DNA of 9,521 nt from an uncultured Pseudorhodobacter sp. (lineage in GTDB: Bacteria > Pseudomonadota > Alphaproteobacteria > Rhodobacterales > Rhodobacteraceae). Every line of letters starts with the position of its first letter. Position 1 is the first letter of the stretch. The notes under the pieces are model-generated. The model was not told where the DNA came from, searched no databases, and was given only the letters and a program-made list of their open reading frames with translations. Made by a program: the position numbers and the translations under genes. Location of the stretch: NCBI GenBank assembly GCA_945957495.1, contig CAMFLG010000087.1, positions 1-9,521 of the forward strand. The letters run 5' to 3'. Of the stretch, positions 1-6,386 are shown piece by piece.

Positions 1-11
1 CTTCCCATCTG

Positions 12-37
12 ATCGGCAACAGAAGGAGTTGCCGATG
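12..37 (+). promoter_or_regulatory. Hairpin enclosing the ribosome binding site of the DUF4389 gene
   Basis: Bases 12-20 (ATCGGCAAC) are perfectly complementary to bases 28-36 (GTTGCCGAT), leaving a 7-base loop, AGAAGGA (21-27). The Shine-Dalgarno AGGAG (24-28) lies in the loop and the first two bases of the ATG (35-37) lie in the 3' arm. Such a fold would display the ribosome binding site while pairing the start codon, so translation could respond to helix stability or to a binding protein. The complementarity is seen directly; a regulatory role is inference. It sits at the extreme left edge of the contig, where assembly artefacts can occur. Confidence 0.5.
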
Positions 38-343
38 TCTGACATGAACACCCCCGGCCCGACCGCCCTGCGCGAGCCCGGAACCGAACAGCCGCAACCG
101 CAGGCCTCGGTCTGGCCGCGCGGCTTGATGATGCTGCTGATCGCTGTGCTGGTTTGGCTTGCGCAAACCGTGTTGCAGTTCCTGACCTTGGTGCAATTCA
201 TCCTGATGTTGGTCGATAAAGGCAAGCCGAATGCCCAGATTGCCAGTTTCGGCAAGACCTTGGGCAGTTGGCTTGCCAAGGCGGCCCGGTTTCAGACTGC
301 CGAAAGCGATGAAAAACCCTGGCCGTGGACCCCGGCAGACTAA
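35..343 (+). CDS. DUF4389 domain-containing small membrane protein
   Basis: This encodes 102 residues. The ATG at 35 is chosen because AGGAG (24-28) stands 6 bases before it; a TTG two codons upstream lies inside the spacer and is unlikely. The protein has a polar, proline- and glutamine-rich N-terminus (residues 1-28), one long hydrophobic stretch (about 31-60, from RGLMMLLIAVLVW to LMLVD), a PNAQIASFGKTLGSWL segment and a charged tail ending in a PWPWTPAD-like motif. The arrangement of hydrophobic hairpin, QF, PN..i..FG..L and a proline-aromatic C-terminus matches my memory of the DUF4389 family. Those are small inner-membrane proteins of unknown function, and some are twice this size. The hydrophobic stretch could be one long helix or a short re-entrant pair. 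The gene stands alone and converges on the M3 peptidase gene. No biochemical role can be assigned. Confidence 0.75.
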   Translation: MSDMNTPGPTALREPGTEQPQPQASVWPRGLMMLLIAVLVWLAQTVLQFLTLVQFILMLVDKGKPNAQIASFGKTLGSWLAKAARFQTAESDEKPWPWTPAD

Positions 344-353
344 CGCCCAGTGA

Positions 354-377
354 CCCTCCCCCTCGAAAAGGGGAGGG
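354..377. terminator. GC-rich hairpin between convergent genes, possible bidirectional terminator
   Basis: CCCTCCCC (354-361) pairs perfectly with GGGGAGGG (370-377) around an 8-base loop, CTCGAAAA. It lies 11 bases past the DUF4389 stop and 17 bases from the PepF stop, where a terminator serving both genes would be expected. A second, weaker and interrupted inverted repeat (about 377-396, GACGC with GCGTC) overlaps the PepF stop codon. There is no clear T-tract on either side, so Rho-independent termination is uncertain. The element could instead be an mRNA-stabilising or repeated intergenic hairpin. Confidence 0.5.
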
Positions 378-394
378 ACGCGCCTTTGCGGGCG

Positions 395-2218
395 TCAGTC
401 CTCCATCGCCTCCAACTCGTCAATGAAGCCTGCAATCATTGACAGGCCCTTGTCCCAGAATTTGGGATCGGAGGCATCCAGCCCGAAGGGGGCCAGCAAT
501 TCCTTGTGGTGCTTGGACCCACCGGCCTTGAGCATATCGAAATACTTATCCTGAAAGCCGGGCAGGCCGTCGGCGTAGACGGCGTAAAGCGCGTTCACCA
601 GACCGTCGCCAAAGGCATAGGCATAGACGTAGAACGGCGAATGCACGAAATGCGGGATATAGGACCAGAAGGTTTCATATCCGTCCATGAATTCAAAAGC
701 ATCGCCAAGGCTTTGCGCCTGAACGCTCATCCAGAGCGCGTTGATGTCGTCGGGGGTCAACTCCCCTTCGGCGCGGGCGGCGTGCAGTTTGCATTCGAAA
801 TCGTAAAAGGCGATCTGGCGGACGACGGTGTTGATCATGTCTTCAACCTTGCCCGCCAGCAGGGTCTTGCGTTCTGCCGGGGTCTTTGCGGCATCCAAAA
901 GCGCGCGGAAGGTCAGCATTTCACCAAAAACGGATGCCGTTTCGGCCAGGGTCAGCGGGGTTGAGGACAGAAGTTCGCCTTGCCCTGCCGCTAGAACCTG
1001 ATGCACGCCATGGCCCAATTCATGCGCCAGCGTCATCACATCGCGCGGTTTGCCAAGGTAGTTCAGCATGACATAGGGGTGAACGGTGGTGACGGTCGGA
1101 TGCGCAAAGGCGCCGGGGGCCTTGCCGGGCTTGACGCCCGCATCAATCCAGCCATCGGTGAAGAAGGGCTTGGCAATCTCGGCCATACGCGGATCAAACC
1201 CGGCATAGGCCGACAGCACGGTTTCGGTGGCCTCGGCCCAGTTCACCAGACGCGGGGTTTCAATCGGCAAGGGCGCGTTGCGATCCCAGGTCTGCAGCTT
1301 GTCCAGCCCCATCCATTTCGCCTTCAGCCGATAGTAGCGGTGCGAAAGCTTTGGATAAGCCGCCACAACCGCATTGCGCAGCGCCTCGACCACCTCGGGC
1401 TCGACATGGTTCGACAGGTGGCGCGCATGCTGCGCACTTGGCATCTTGCGCCAGCGGTCGTCAATTTCCTTCTCTTTCGCCAGCGTGTTATGAACGCGGG
1501 CGAAGAGTTTGATATTCTTTTCAAAAACCACGGCAAGGGCACGCGATGCGGCCTCGCGTTTGCTGCGATCCGGGTCGGTCAGCAGGTTCAGCGTGGCCTC
1601 AAGGTTCAAATCCTCTTCTTCGCCCGCGACGGTGAACATCAGCCCCGCCATGGTTTCATCGAACAGCTTGTTCCAGGCAGAGGCGCCGACGACACTGGCG
1701 TCGTGCAGATACGTCTCCATCTCGTCCGACAACTGGTGCGGACGCATGGCGCGCATGCGGTCAAAGACGGGTTTGTAACGGGCCAGATCGGCATTTTCAC
1801 TCAGACGTTTTGCCAGAAGGTCGTCGTCCAACCGGTTGAATTCCAGCGAGAAAAACACCAGTGGCGTGGTCGCGTCGGTGATCTTGCCTTCGCAATCGGC
1901 CATGAATTTGGCGCGGTCGCTGTCCATGGTGTTCTGGTAATAGCGCAGGCCCGCATAAGACATGATCCGCCCGGCAGTGATGTCGATATTTTCGTAAAGC
2001 TTGACGCAGTTCAGCAGGCCCGCTGCATCCAGATCGGCCAGTTTGCCTTTGTAAAGGGCCTCGAAATTCGCAGCCGAGGTCTGAACAAAGTCCATATCCA
2101 CCGCCAGCGCCTTGCAATCAGGGCTTTCGTAAAGGTCGGTCAGATCCCAATCGGGCAGATCGCCGAAACTGTTCGATCCGATGCGGGCGTCAAAAACGGG
2201 GCGGGGGGCGCGGAACAT
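395..2218 (-). CDS. pepF: M3 family zinc oligoendopeptidase (PepF type)
   Basis: This encodes 607 residues, about the usual length for M3B oligoendopeptidase F. These cytoplasmic zinc metallopeptidases cut short peptides, roughly 5 to 20 residues long, inside a deep channel, and so take part in peptide recycling. The zinc site is explicit: HELGH at residues 399-403 supplies both histidine ligands and the catalytic Glu400. Glu426, in LAETASVFGE, is at the position of the third ligand. Near the C-terminus, H523 to A535 (HFVHSPFYVYAYA) is the conserved His/Tyr region that stabilises the transition state in this family. The N-terminal part (about residues 20-200) is the helical M3 cap. No signal peptide is seen. 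The start is ATG 2218, preceded by a moderate TGAGGT with 7-base spacing; the MFRAPRPVFDAR opening resembles other alphaproteobacterial members. It is transcribed away from the ATP-grasp/Anbu operon. The long open frame on the opposite strand is a codon-bias shadow. Confidence 0.93.
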   Translation of the reverse strand: MFRAPRPVFDARIGSNSFGDLPDWDLTDLYESPDCKALAVDMDFVQTSAANFEALYKGKLADLDAAGLLNCVKLYENIDITAGRIMSYAGLRYYQNTMDSDRAKFMADCEGKITDATTPLVFFSLEFNRLDDDLLAKRLSENADLARYKPVFDRMRAMRPHQLSDEMETYLHDASVVGASAWNKLFDETMAGLMFTVAGEEEDLNLEATLNLLTDPDRSKREAASRALAVVFEKNIKLFARVHNTLAKEKEIDDRWRKMPSAQHARHLSNHVEPEVVEALRNAVVAAYPKLSHRYYRLKAKWMGLDKLQTWDRNAPLPIETPRLVNWAEATETVLSAYAGFDPRMAEIAKPFFTDGWIDAGVKPGKAPGAFAHPTVTTVHPYVMLNYLGKPRDVMTLAHELGHGVHQVLAAGQGELLSSTPLTLAETASVFGEMLTFRALLDAAKTPAERKTLLAGKVEDMINTVVRQIAFYDFECKLHAARAEGELTPDDINALWMSVQAQSLGDAFEFMDGYETFWSYIPHFVHSPFYVYAYAFGDGLVNALYAVYADGLPGFQDKYFDMLKAGGSKHHKELLAPFGLDASDPKFWDKGLSMIAGFIDELEAMED

Positions 2219-2333
2219 GGTGAAAACCTCATCTCTTTTGTTGCTCTCATCTAGGGGGCAAAGGGGATGGGCTGCAAGGGTGGCGCGCGACTCTGCACGA
2301 AAGGTTGTGCCGAAGATTATTGCGTTGGGGCGG

Positions 2334-2344
2334 CTAAATTTTAG
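2334..2344. repeat. Short A/T-rich palindrome in the divergent intergenic region
   Basis: CTAAATTTTAG is an 11-base inverted repeat (CTAAA, central T, TTTAG) in otherwise GC-rich DNA, roughly midway between the two divergent starts. It could be an operator half-site pair or just local A/T richness near a promoter. The symmetry is visible; function is inference. Confidence 0.3.
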
Positions 2345-2348
2345 GCAG

Positions 2349-2376
2349 TTGCGAAGAAAACATCACGGTTTTGAAT
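2349..2376 (+). promoter_or_regulatory. Candidate sigma-70-like promoter for the ATP-grasp operon
   Basis: TTGCGA (2349-2354) and TTGAAT (2371-2376) are separated by 16 bases and each match the -35 and -10 consensus at four of six positions. Transcription would then begin near 2383 and leave a leader of about 60 bases before the ATG at 2446. The match is modest, and such matches occur by chance in 227 bases of intergenic DNA. I see no better candidate on this strand. On the other strand, towards pepF, only weaker pairs are visible. Confidence 0.25.
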
Positions 2377-2404
2377 GTGCGGGCTTGCTGTTGGCCTTGG
2401 CGGG

Positions 2405-2436
2405 CTCTTTACTTTGACGAAATCGGCTTAAAGAGG
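2405..2436 (+). promoter_or_regulatory. Leader stem that would mask the ribosome binding site of the ATP-grasp operon
   Basis: CTCTTTA (2405-2411) is complementary to TAAAGAG (2429-2435) across a 17-base loop. The 3' arm contains most of the Shine-Dalgarno AAGAGG (2431-2436), which lies 9 bases before the ATG at 2446. If formed, the stem would hide the ribosome binding site. A 7-bp A/T-rich stem can easily arise by chance in this much sequence, so the regulatory reading is tentative. The Shine-Dalgarno itself is good evidence for the 2446 start. Confidence 0.3.
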
Positions 2437-2445
2437 CGGCGCAAC

Positions 2446-3858
2446 ATGACCCCTTATTTCAACGAAATGTTTCAGGACGGGGCGGTCCGAAAACCCTATG
2501 CAGGATTGGAACCATGGTCGGCGGGTATGCCCGCAGACCGGCGTCTGGCCAAACAGGCCGAGGCCGAGGCGCTGTTTCGCAGAATTGGGATCACCTTTGC
2601 GGTTTACGGCGAAGGCGGCGATCCCGACCGGCTGATTCCGTTTGACATGTTTCCCCGGGTTTTCACCGCCGCCGAATGGGCGAAACTGGAACGCGGCATC
2701 AAACAGCGGGCGCGGGCACTGAACGCCTTTCTGGTCGATGTTTATGGCCGGGGCGAGATCGTGCGCGCAGGCCGCATTCCGGGGCGGCTGGTCTATCAGA
2801 ATGAGGCGTATGAGAAGGCGGTTTGCGGCTTTACCCCGCCAAAAGGCGTGTATTCCCATATCGTTGGCGTCGATATCGTGCGCACGGGCCCGGGCGATTT
2901 CTATGTGCTGGAGGACAACTGCCGCACCCCGTCGGGCGTGTCCTACATGCTGGAAAGTCGCGAGATGATGATGCGGATGTTCCCCGCCTTGTTCCGCGAA
3001 AACAGGATCGAGCCGATTGACAGCTATCCCGAAAGACTGCGCCGCACGCTGGCATCGGTGGCGCCGGTGAAATGCGAACGCGATCCGACCGTGGTGATCC
3101 TGACGCCGGGACATTTCAATTCGGCCTATTACGAACATTCCTTTCTGGCCGATCTGATGGGGGTGGAACTGGTCGAAGGGCAGGATCTGTTCGTCGATGG
3201 TGCTTTCGTGTACATGCGTACGACAGAGGGGCCAAAGCGGGTGGACGTGATCTACCGCCGCATTGATGATGCCTATATCGACCCCTTGTGCTTTCGCCCG
3301 GATTCCATGCTGGGCATTCCGGGTTTGATGGATGTGTACCGTTCGGGCGGGGTGTCGATCTGTTCGGCGCCGGGGGCAGGGGTGGCCGACGACAAGGCGG
3401 TTTATACCTATGTGCCGGAAATGGTGCGGTTCTATCTGGGCGAAGAGCCGATCCTGAAGAACGTACCAACCTGGAAATGCAGCGACCCGTCTGACCTAAA
3501 GCATGTCACGGAAAACCTTGGCGAATTGGTGGTGAAAGAGGTGCATGGTTCGGGCGGTTACGGCATGCTAGTCGGGCCGAAATCGACCAAGGCGCAGATC
3601 GAAGAGTTTCGCGCGCTGATCCTTGCGGACCCCAGCAATTATATCGCGCAGCCGACGCTGGCGCTGTCCACCACACCCACCTTTGTGGAAGAGGGCATCG
3701 CCCCGCGCCACGTCGATTTGCGCCCCTATTGCCTTGTTGGCGAACGCATCGAGCTGGTGCCCGGCGGGTTGACCCGCGTGGCGCTGCGCGAGGGCAGTCT
3801 TGTGGTGAATTCCAGTCAGGGCGGCGGCGTCAAGGACACTTGGGTATTGGCGGAGTAA
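2446..3858 (+). CDS. Circularly permuted ATP-grasp type 2 family protein (probable amide/peptide ligase)
   Basis: This encodes 470 residues, close to the family norm (COG2308, CP_ATPgrasp_2, formerly DUF404/DUF407). ATP-grasp enzymes activate a carboxylate as an acyl phosphate and join it to an amine; here the core elements appear in permuted order. Visible landmarks are VLEDNCRTPSGVSYM (residues 154-168), the ICSAPGAGVADDKAVYTYVP block followed by LGEEPILKNVPTW, the glycine-rich nucleotide loop KEVHGSGGYGM (364-374), and RHVDLRPY (421-428), which closes the active site in this family. ATG 2446 is chosen over upstream TTG/GTG codons because of AAGAGG at 2431-2436 and the typical MTPYFNEM opening. 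There is no signal peptide, so it should be cytoplasmic. It is the first gene of a four-gene operon, with only 4 bases to the next start. The substrate is unknown; peptide tagging or synthesis of a small peptide-like metabolite are both possible. Confidence 0.92.
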   Translation: MTPYFNEMFQDGAVRKPYAGLEPWSAGMPADRRLAKQAEAEALFRRIGITFAVYGEGGDPDRLIPFDMFPRVFTAAEWAKLERGIKQRARALNAFLVDVYGRGEIVRAGRIPGRLVYQNEAYEKAVCGFTPPKGVYSHIVGVDIVRTGPGDFYVLEDNCRTPSGVSYMLESREMMMRMFPALFRENRIEPIDSYPERLRRTLASVAPVKCERDPTVVILTPGHFNSAYYEHSFLADLMGVELVEGQDLFVDGAFVYMRTTEGPKRVDVIYRRIDDAYIDPLCFRPDSMLGIPGLMDVYRSGGVSICSAPGAGVADDKAVYTYVPEMVRFYLGEEPILKNVPTWKCSDPSDLKHVTENLGELVVKEVHGSGGYGMLVGPKSTKAQIEEFRALILADPSNYIAQPTLALSTTPTFVEEGIAPRHVDLRPYCLVGERIELVPGGLTRVALREGSLVVNSSQGGGVKDTWVLAE

Positions 3859-3862
3859 CGAC

Positions 3863-4813
3863 ATGCTAAGCAGAACCGCCGACAATCTTTACTGGATCGC
3901 CCGCAACATGGAACGCGCCGAAACCGCCGCCCGGCTGTTGGAGGTGGGCGCGCGCCTTTCTCTTTTGCCCACGGCGGACGGCTATCGCACCGATTGGGAC
4001 AGCTTGCTGCGCGCCTCGGGCAATGCGGTGGGGTTTGCGCAGAAATATGGGGCTGCGACCGAAGAGAATATCGAGAATTATCTGTTCTTTGACCGCGATA
4101 ATCCGAACTCTGTGGCGTCCTGCCTGACCCGCGCGCGCGAAAATGGCCGGATCGTGCGCACGGCGCTGACCACGCAGGTCTGGGACGCGCTGAACACCGC
4201 CTTTCAGGAATTGCGCCAGCTGGAGGCGCAGCCCCGCGCCGGGCAGGAAATGTCAAAGCTGACGGAATGGGTGACGCGCCATACCGCGATGCTGCGCGGG
4301 GCGATTGATGCCACGCTGTTGCGCAACGACGGCTATAACCTTCTGAACATTGGCTATTATCTGGAACGCGGCGACAGCACCGCGCGGCTGATGGATGTGA
4401 AATACTACGTTCTATTGCCGCGCGCGGAATATGTCGGCTCTGGTCTGGACAATGATCAGTGGTCGATGCTGTTGCGCGCGATGTCGGCGCACCGGGCGTT
4501 TCACTGGGCCTATGGCGGCGAAATCACCGCTGCCAAGATCGCGCATTTCCTTATCCTGAACCCGCAATGTCCAAGGTCGCTGATCACCTGCGTCGCCGGG
4601 TTGAACAACCACCTGTCACGATTGGCAAAACTCTATGGTCGCGAAACCCAGGCGCAAGAGTCGGCGGCGCGCCTGCTGTCAGACCTTGAAAATCAATCGG
4701 TTGAGCGGATCTTTGACGAAGGCCTGCACGAATTTCTGACCCGCTTTGTCGGCGAGGCTGTGGCCTTGGGCAACGTAATTTACAACAGCTATCTATCCGG
4801 GGACATGAACTGA
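3863..4813 (+). CDS. Alpha-E domain protein (DUF403)
   Basis: This encodes 316 residues, the usual size for the alpha-E family (COG2307). The N-terminus MLSRTADNLYWIARNMERAE is the family hallmark, and the rest reads as mostly alpha-helical, for example RHTAMLRGAIDATLLRNDGYNLL, YYLERGDSTARLMDVKYY and the C-terminal FLTRFVGEAVALG. No catalytic motif of a known enzyme class is recognised. The name reflects an all-helical fold with conserved acidic residues. Members nearly always sit next to the permuted ATP-grasp gene, so it is probably its obligate partner. GGAG at 3852-3855, inside the end of the ATP-grasp frame, is 7 bases before the ATG, and the gap between frames is 4 bases, which suggests translational coupling. 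At its 3' end TGA overlaps the next ATG by one base (TGATG, 4811-4815). No membrane segment or signal peptide is seen. Confidence 0.9.
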   Translation: MLSRTADNLYWIARNMERAETAARLLEVGARLSLLPTADGYRTDWDSLLRASGNAVGFAQKYGAATEENIENYLFFDRDNPNSVASCLTRARENGRIVRTALTTQVWDALNTAFQELRQLEAQPRAGQEMSKLTEWVTRHTAMLRGAIDATLLRNDGYNLLNIGYYLERGDSTARLMDVKYYVLLPRAEYVGSGLDNDQWSMLLRAMSAHRAFHWAYGGEITAAKIAHFLILNPQCPRSLITCVAGLNNHLSRLAKLYGRETQAQESAARLLSDLENQSVERIFDEGLHEFLTRFVGEAVALGNVIYNSYLSGDMN

Positions 4814-5622
4814 TGTTGCTGATTGTCGATCATGTCACCTTGTATCGCTATGACCGCCCGGTGCGCGGCGTGGTGCAAAGCCACCGAATGACGCCGTCGC
4901 GGTTTGACGGGCAGAAGGTGCTGGATTGGGCCGTGACCGTGTCTGGCGGCACGCTGGGCAGCGAGTTCCGCGATGGCGCAGGCGATTGGGTGCAGGGCTG
5001 GACGGTGAAAGGCCCCGTGACAGAGATCGAGGTGCGGGTGCGCGGCAAGGTGCAGACCACCGATCTGGCCGGCGTATTGCGCGGCCACCGCGAAACCGCC
5101 CCGCCCGAGGCCTATCTGCGCGAAACCGATGCGACGGCGGCGGATGCCGCCATCCGCGATCTGGCCGCTTGCGTGGCGGGGGCAGAGAATGAACTGGCAG
5201 GCGCCCATGCCTTGTCAGAGGCGGTTGCCGCCGCGATTGCCTACCAACCCGGCAGCACCAAGGCGCATACCACGGCGGCAGAGGCATTGGCGCAGGGCGA
5301 AGGCGTTTGCCAGGATCACGCTCAGGTTCTGATTTCCGCCGCACGGGTGGCGGGGATTCCGGCGCGCTATGTTTCGGGCTATCTGCAATCGGGCGCCGAT
5401 GGCAGCAGTCACGAGGCGGCGCATGCCTGGGGCGAGCTTTACGTCGCGGGGCTGGGCTGGATCGGCTTTGATCCGGCGAACGGCTGTTGCCCGGATGACC
5501 GCTATATCCGGTTGGGCTCTGGTCTTGATGCGCAAGATGCGGCCCCCATCCGCGGTGTTTCGCGCGGCCAGGGGTCGGAAGTGCTGGCGGTAACGGTTGC
5601 GGTTCAGTTGCAGGAACAATAG
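4813..5622 (+). CDS. Transglutaminase-like cysteine-fold protein with bacterial transglutaminase N-terminal domain
   Basis: This encodes 269 residues. Residues 1 to about 80 look like the beta-rich bacterial transglutaminase N-terminal region (HVTLYRYDRPVRGV...MTPSRFDGQ). Residues about 125-225 form the transglutaminase-like papain fold. The catalytic triad is complete: Cys166 in GEGVCQDHAQ, His204 in EAAHAWGEL and Asp220 in GFDPANG. Such proteins (COG1305) may be peptidases, amidases or acyl-transferring enzymes, and the sequence does not decide which. No signal peptide or membrane segment is present, so it should act in the cytoplasm with its neighbours. The ATG shares one base with the upstream alpha-E stop, and GGGGA (4799-4803) precedes it by 9 bases. 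In this operon it is plausibly the enzyme that removes, transfers or trims the product of the ATP-grasp ligase; that is inference from context. Confidence 0.9.
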   Translation: MLLIVDHVTLYRYDRPVRGVVQSHRMTPSRFDGQKVLDWAVTVSGGTLGSEFRDGAGDWVQGWTVKGPVTEIEVRVRGKVQTTDLAGVLRGHRETAPPEAYLRETDATAADAAIRDLAACVAGAENELAGAHALSEAVAAAIAYQPGSTKAHTTAAEALAQGEGVCQDHAQVLISAARVAGIPARYVSGYLQSGADGSSHEAAHAWGELYVAGLGWIGFDPANGCCPDDRYIRLGSGLDAQDAAPIRGVSRGQGSEVLAVTVAVQLQEQ

Positions 5623-5649
5623 GGTCCGGCAACGGAATCGGAGACGGAC

Positions 5650-6375
5650 ATGACCTACTGCGTCGGGTTACTTTTGAACGAGGGCATCGTGATGCTGTCC
5701 GACACCCGCACCAATGCCGGGCTGGACAACATCGCCACCTATCGCAAGATGTTCCACTTCGAAAACCCGGGCGAACGGGTCATCACCATCGTCACCGCCG
5801 GATCGCTTTCGGTGACGCAAACCACCATTGCGCGCCTGCGCGAGGCGGTGGATGACATCGACGCCACCGAAGAAACCTCGATCATGAAGGCGCCGACGAT
5901 GCTGAAAGTGGCATCGCTGATCGGCGATACGCTGTGCAAGGTGCGGCTGGAGATTGACGAAAAGCTGGCGACGATGAAGCAGGGCGCCTCTGCCTCGATG
6001 ATCGTGGGCGCGCAGCGGCGCGGTGGGCCGATGCGGCTGTTCCTGATCTATCCCGAAGGCAACTTCATCGAGGCGACCGAGGATACGCCCTTCCTGCAGA
6101 TCGGCGAGCATAAATATGGCAAACCGATTCTGGACCGGGTGGTGAAACCCACCACCAGCCTGGGCGATGCTGAAAAGGCGGTGCTGCTGTCGATGGATTC
6201 GACGCTGCGGTCGAACCTTTCGGTCGGGATGCCGCTGGACCTGTGCGTCATCGAAAAGGACGCCTGCGAAGTGTCGCGCCTGCGCCGGATCGAGGCGGGC
6301 GACGAAAGTTTCCGCACTATGTCAGAGGCATGGTCCCGCGCGCTGCGCGACGGGTTCACCCAGATCACGCTATAG
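5650..6375 (+). CDS. Anbu-type proteasome-like peptidase (COG3484)
   Basis: This encodes 241 residues, the usual Anbu (ancestral beta subunit) length. Anbu proteins have the Ntn-hydrolase fold of proteasome beta subunits and HslV and form ring-like or lock-washer assemblies. The signature is clear: MTYCVGLLLNEG, then SDTRTNAGLDN and YRKMFHF. There is no propeptide, so removal of the initiator Met would expose Thr2 as the N-terminal nucleophile. Asp18 and Lys33 sit where the proteasomal Asp17 and Lys33 are expected, within one residue. The sequence MIVGAQRRGGPMRLFLIYPEGNFIEA corresponds to the later beta-sheet core. GGAG (5640-5643) precedes the ATG by 6 bases. It is the last gene of the operon, 27 bases after the transglutaminase stop, and only 11 bases separate it from the convergent hydrolase. 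A true substrate for Anbu is, to my knowledge, not known. No unfoldase ATPase is encoded nearby, unlike HslU with HslV. Confidence 0.92.
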   Translation: MTYCVGLLLNEGIVMLSDTRTNAGLDNIATYRKMFHFENPGERVITIVTAGSLSVTQTTIARLREAVDDIDATEETSIMKAPTMLKVASLIGDTLCKVRLEIDEKLATMKQGASASMIVGAQRRGGPMRLFLIYPEGNFIEATEDTPFLQIGEHKYGKPILDRVVKPTTSLGDAEKAVLLSMDSTLRSNLSVGMPLDLCVIEKDACEVSRLRRIEAGDESFRTMSEAWSRALRDGFTQITL

Positions 6376-6386
6376 CGGGGCCGGTT

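Noticed and set aside
1..10. Left edge CTTCCCATCT resembles the TruSeq adapter end CTTCCGATCT with one mismatch
   Set aside because: The right edge shows a Nextera library, the match is short and imperfect, and no further adapter bases are present. Read mapping would settle it.
1001..2254. 417-residue open frame on the plus strand opposite pepF
   Set aside because: It is antisense to a well-supported M3 peptidase with an intact zinc site; its composition (many R, H, Q, G) is typical of a shadow frame in GC-rich coding DNA, and no domain is recognisable.
2217..2417. Small basic 66-residue plus-strand frame in the divergent intergenic region, starting MVKTSSLLLL
   Set aside because: Its ATG is just the reverse of the pepF start region, there is no Shine-Dalgarno, and it runs through the probable promoter of the operon. 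It resembles a signal peptide only by chance.
2371..2445. N-terminal extension of the ATP-grasp protein from a TTG at 2371
   Set aside because: No ribosome binding site precedes it, it overlaps the candidate -10 box, and the family normally starts near the MTPYFNEM segment at 2446, which has AAGAGG upstream.
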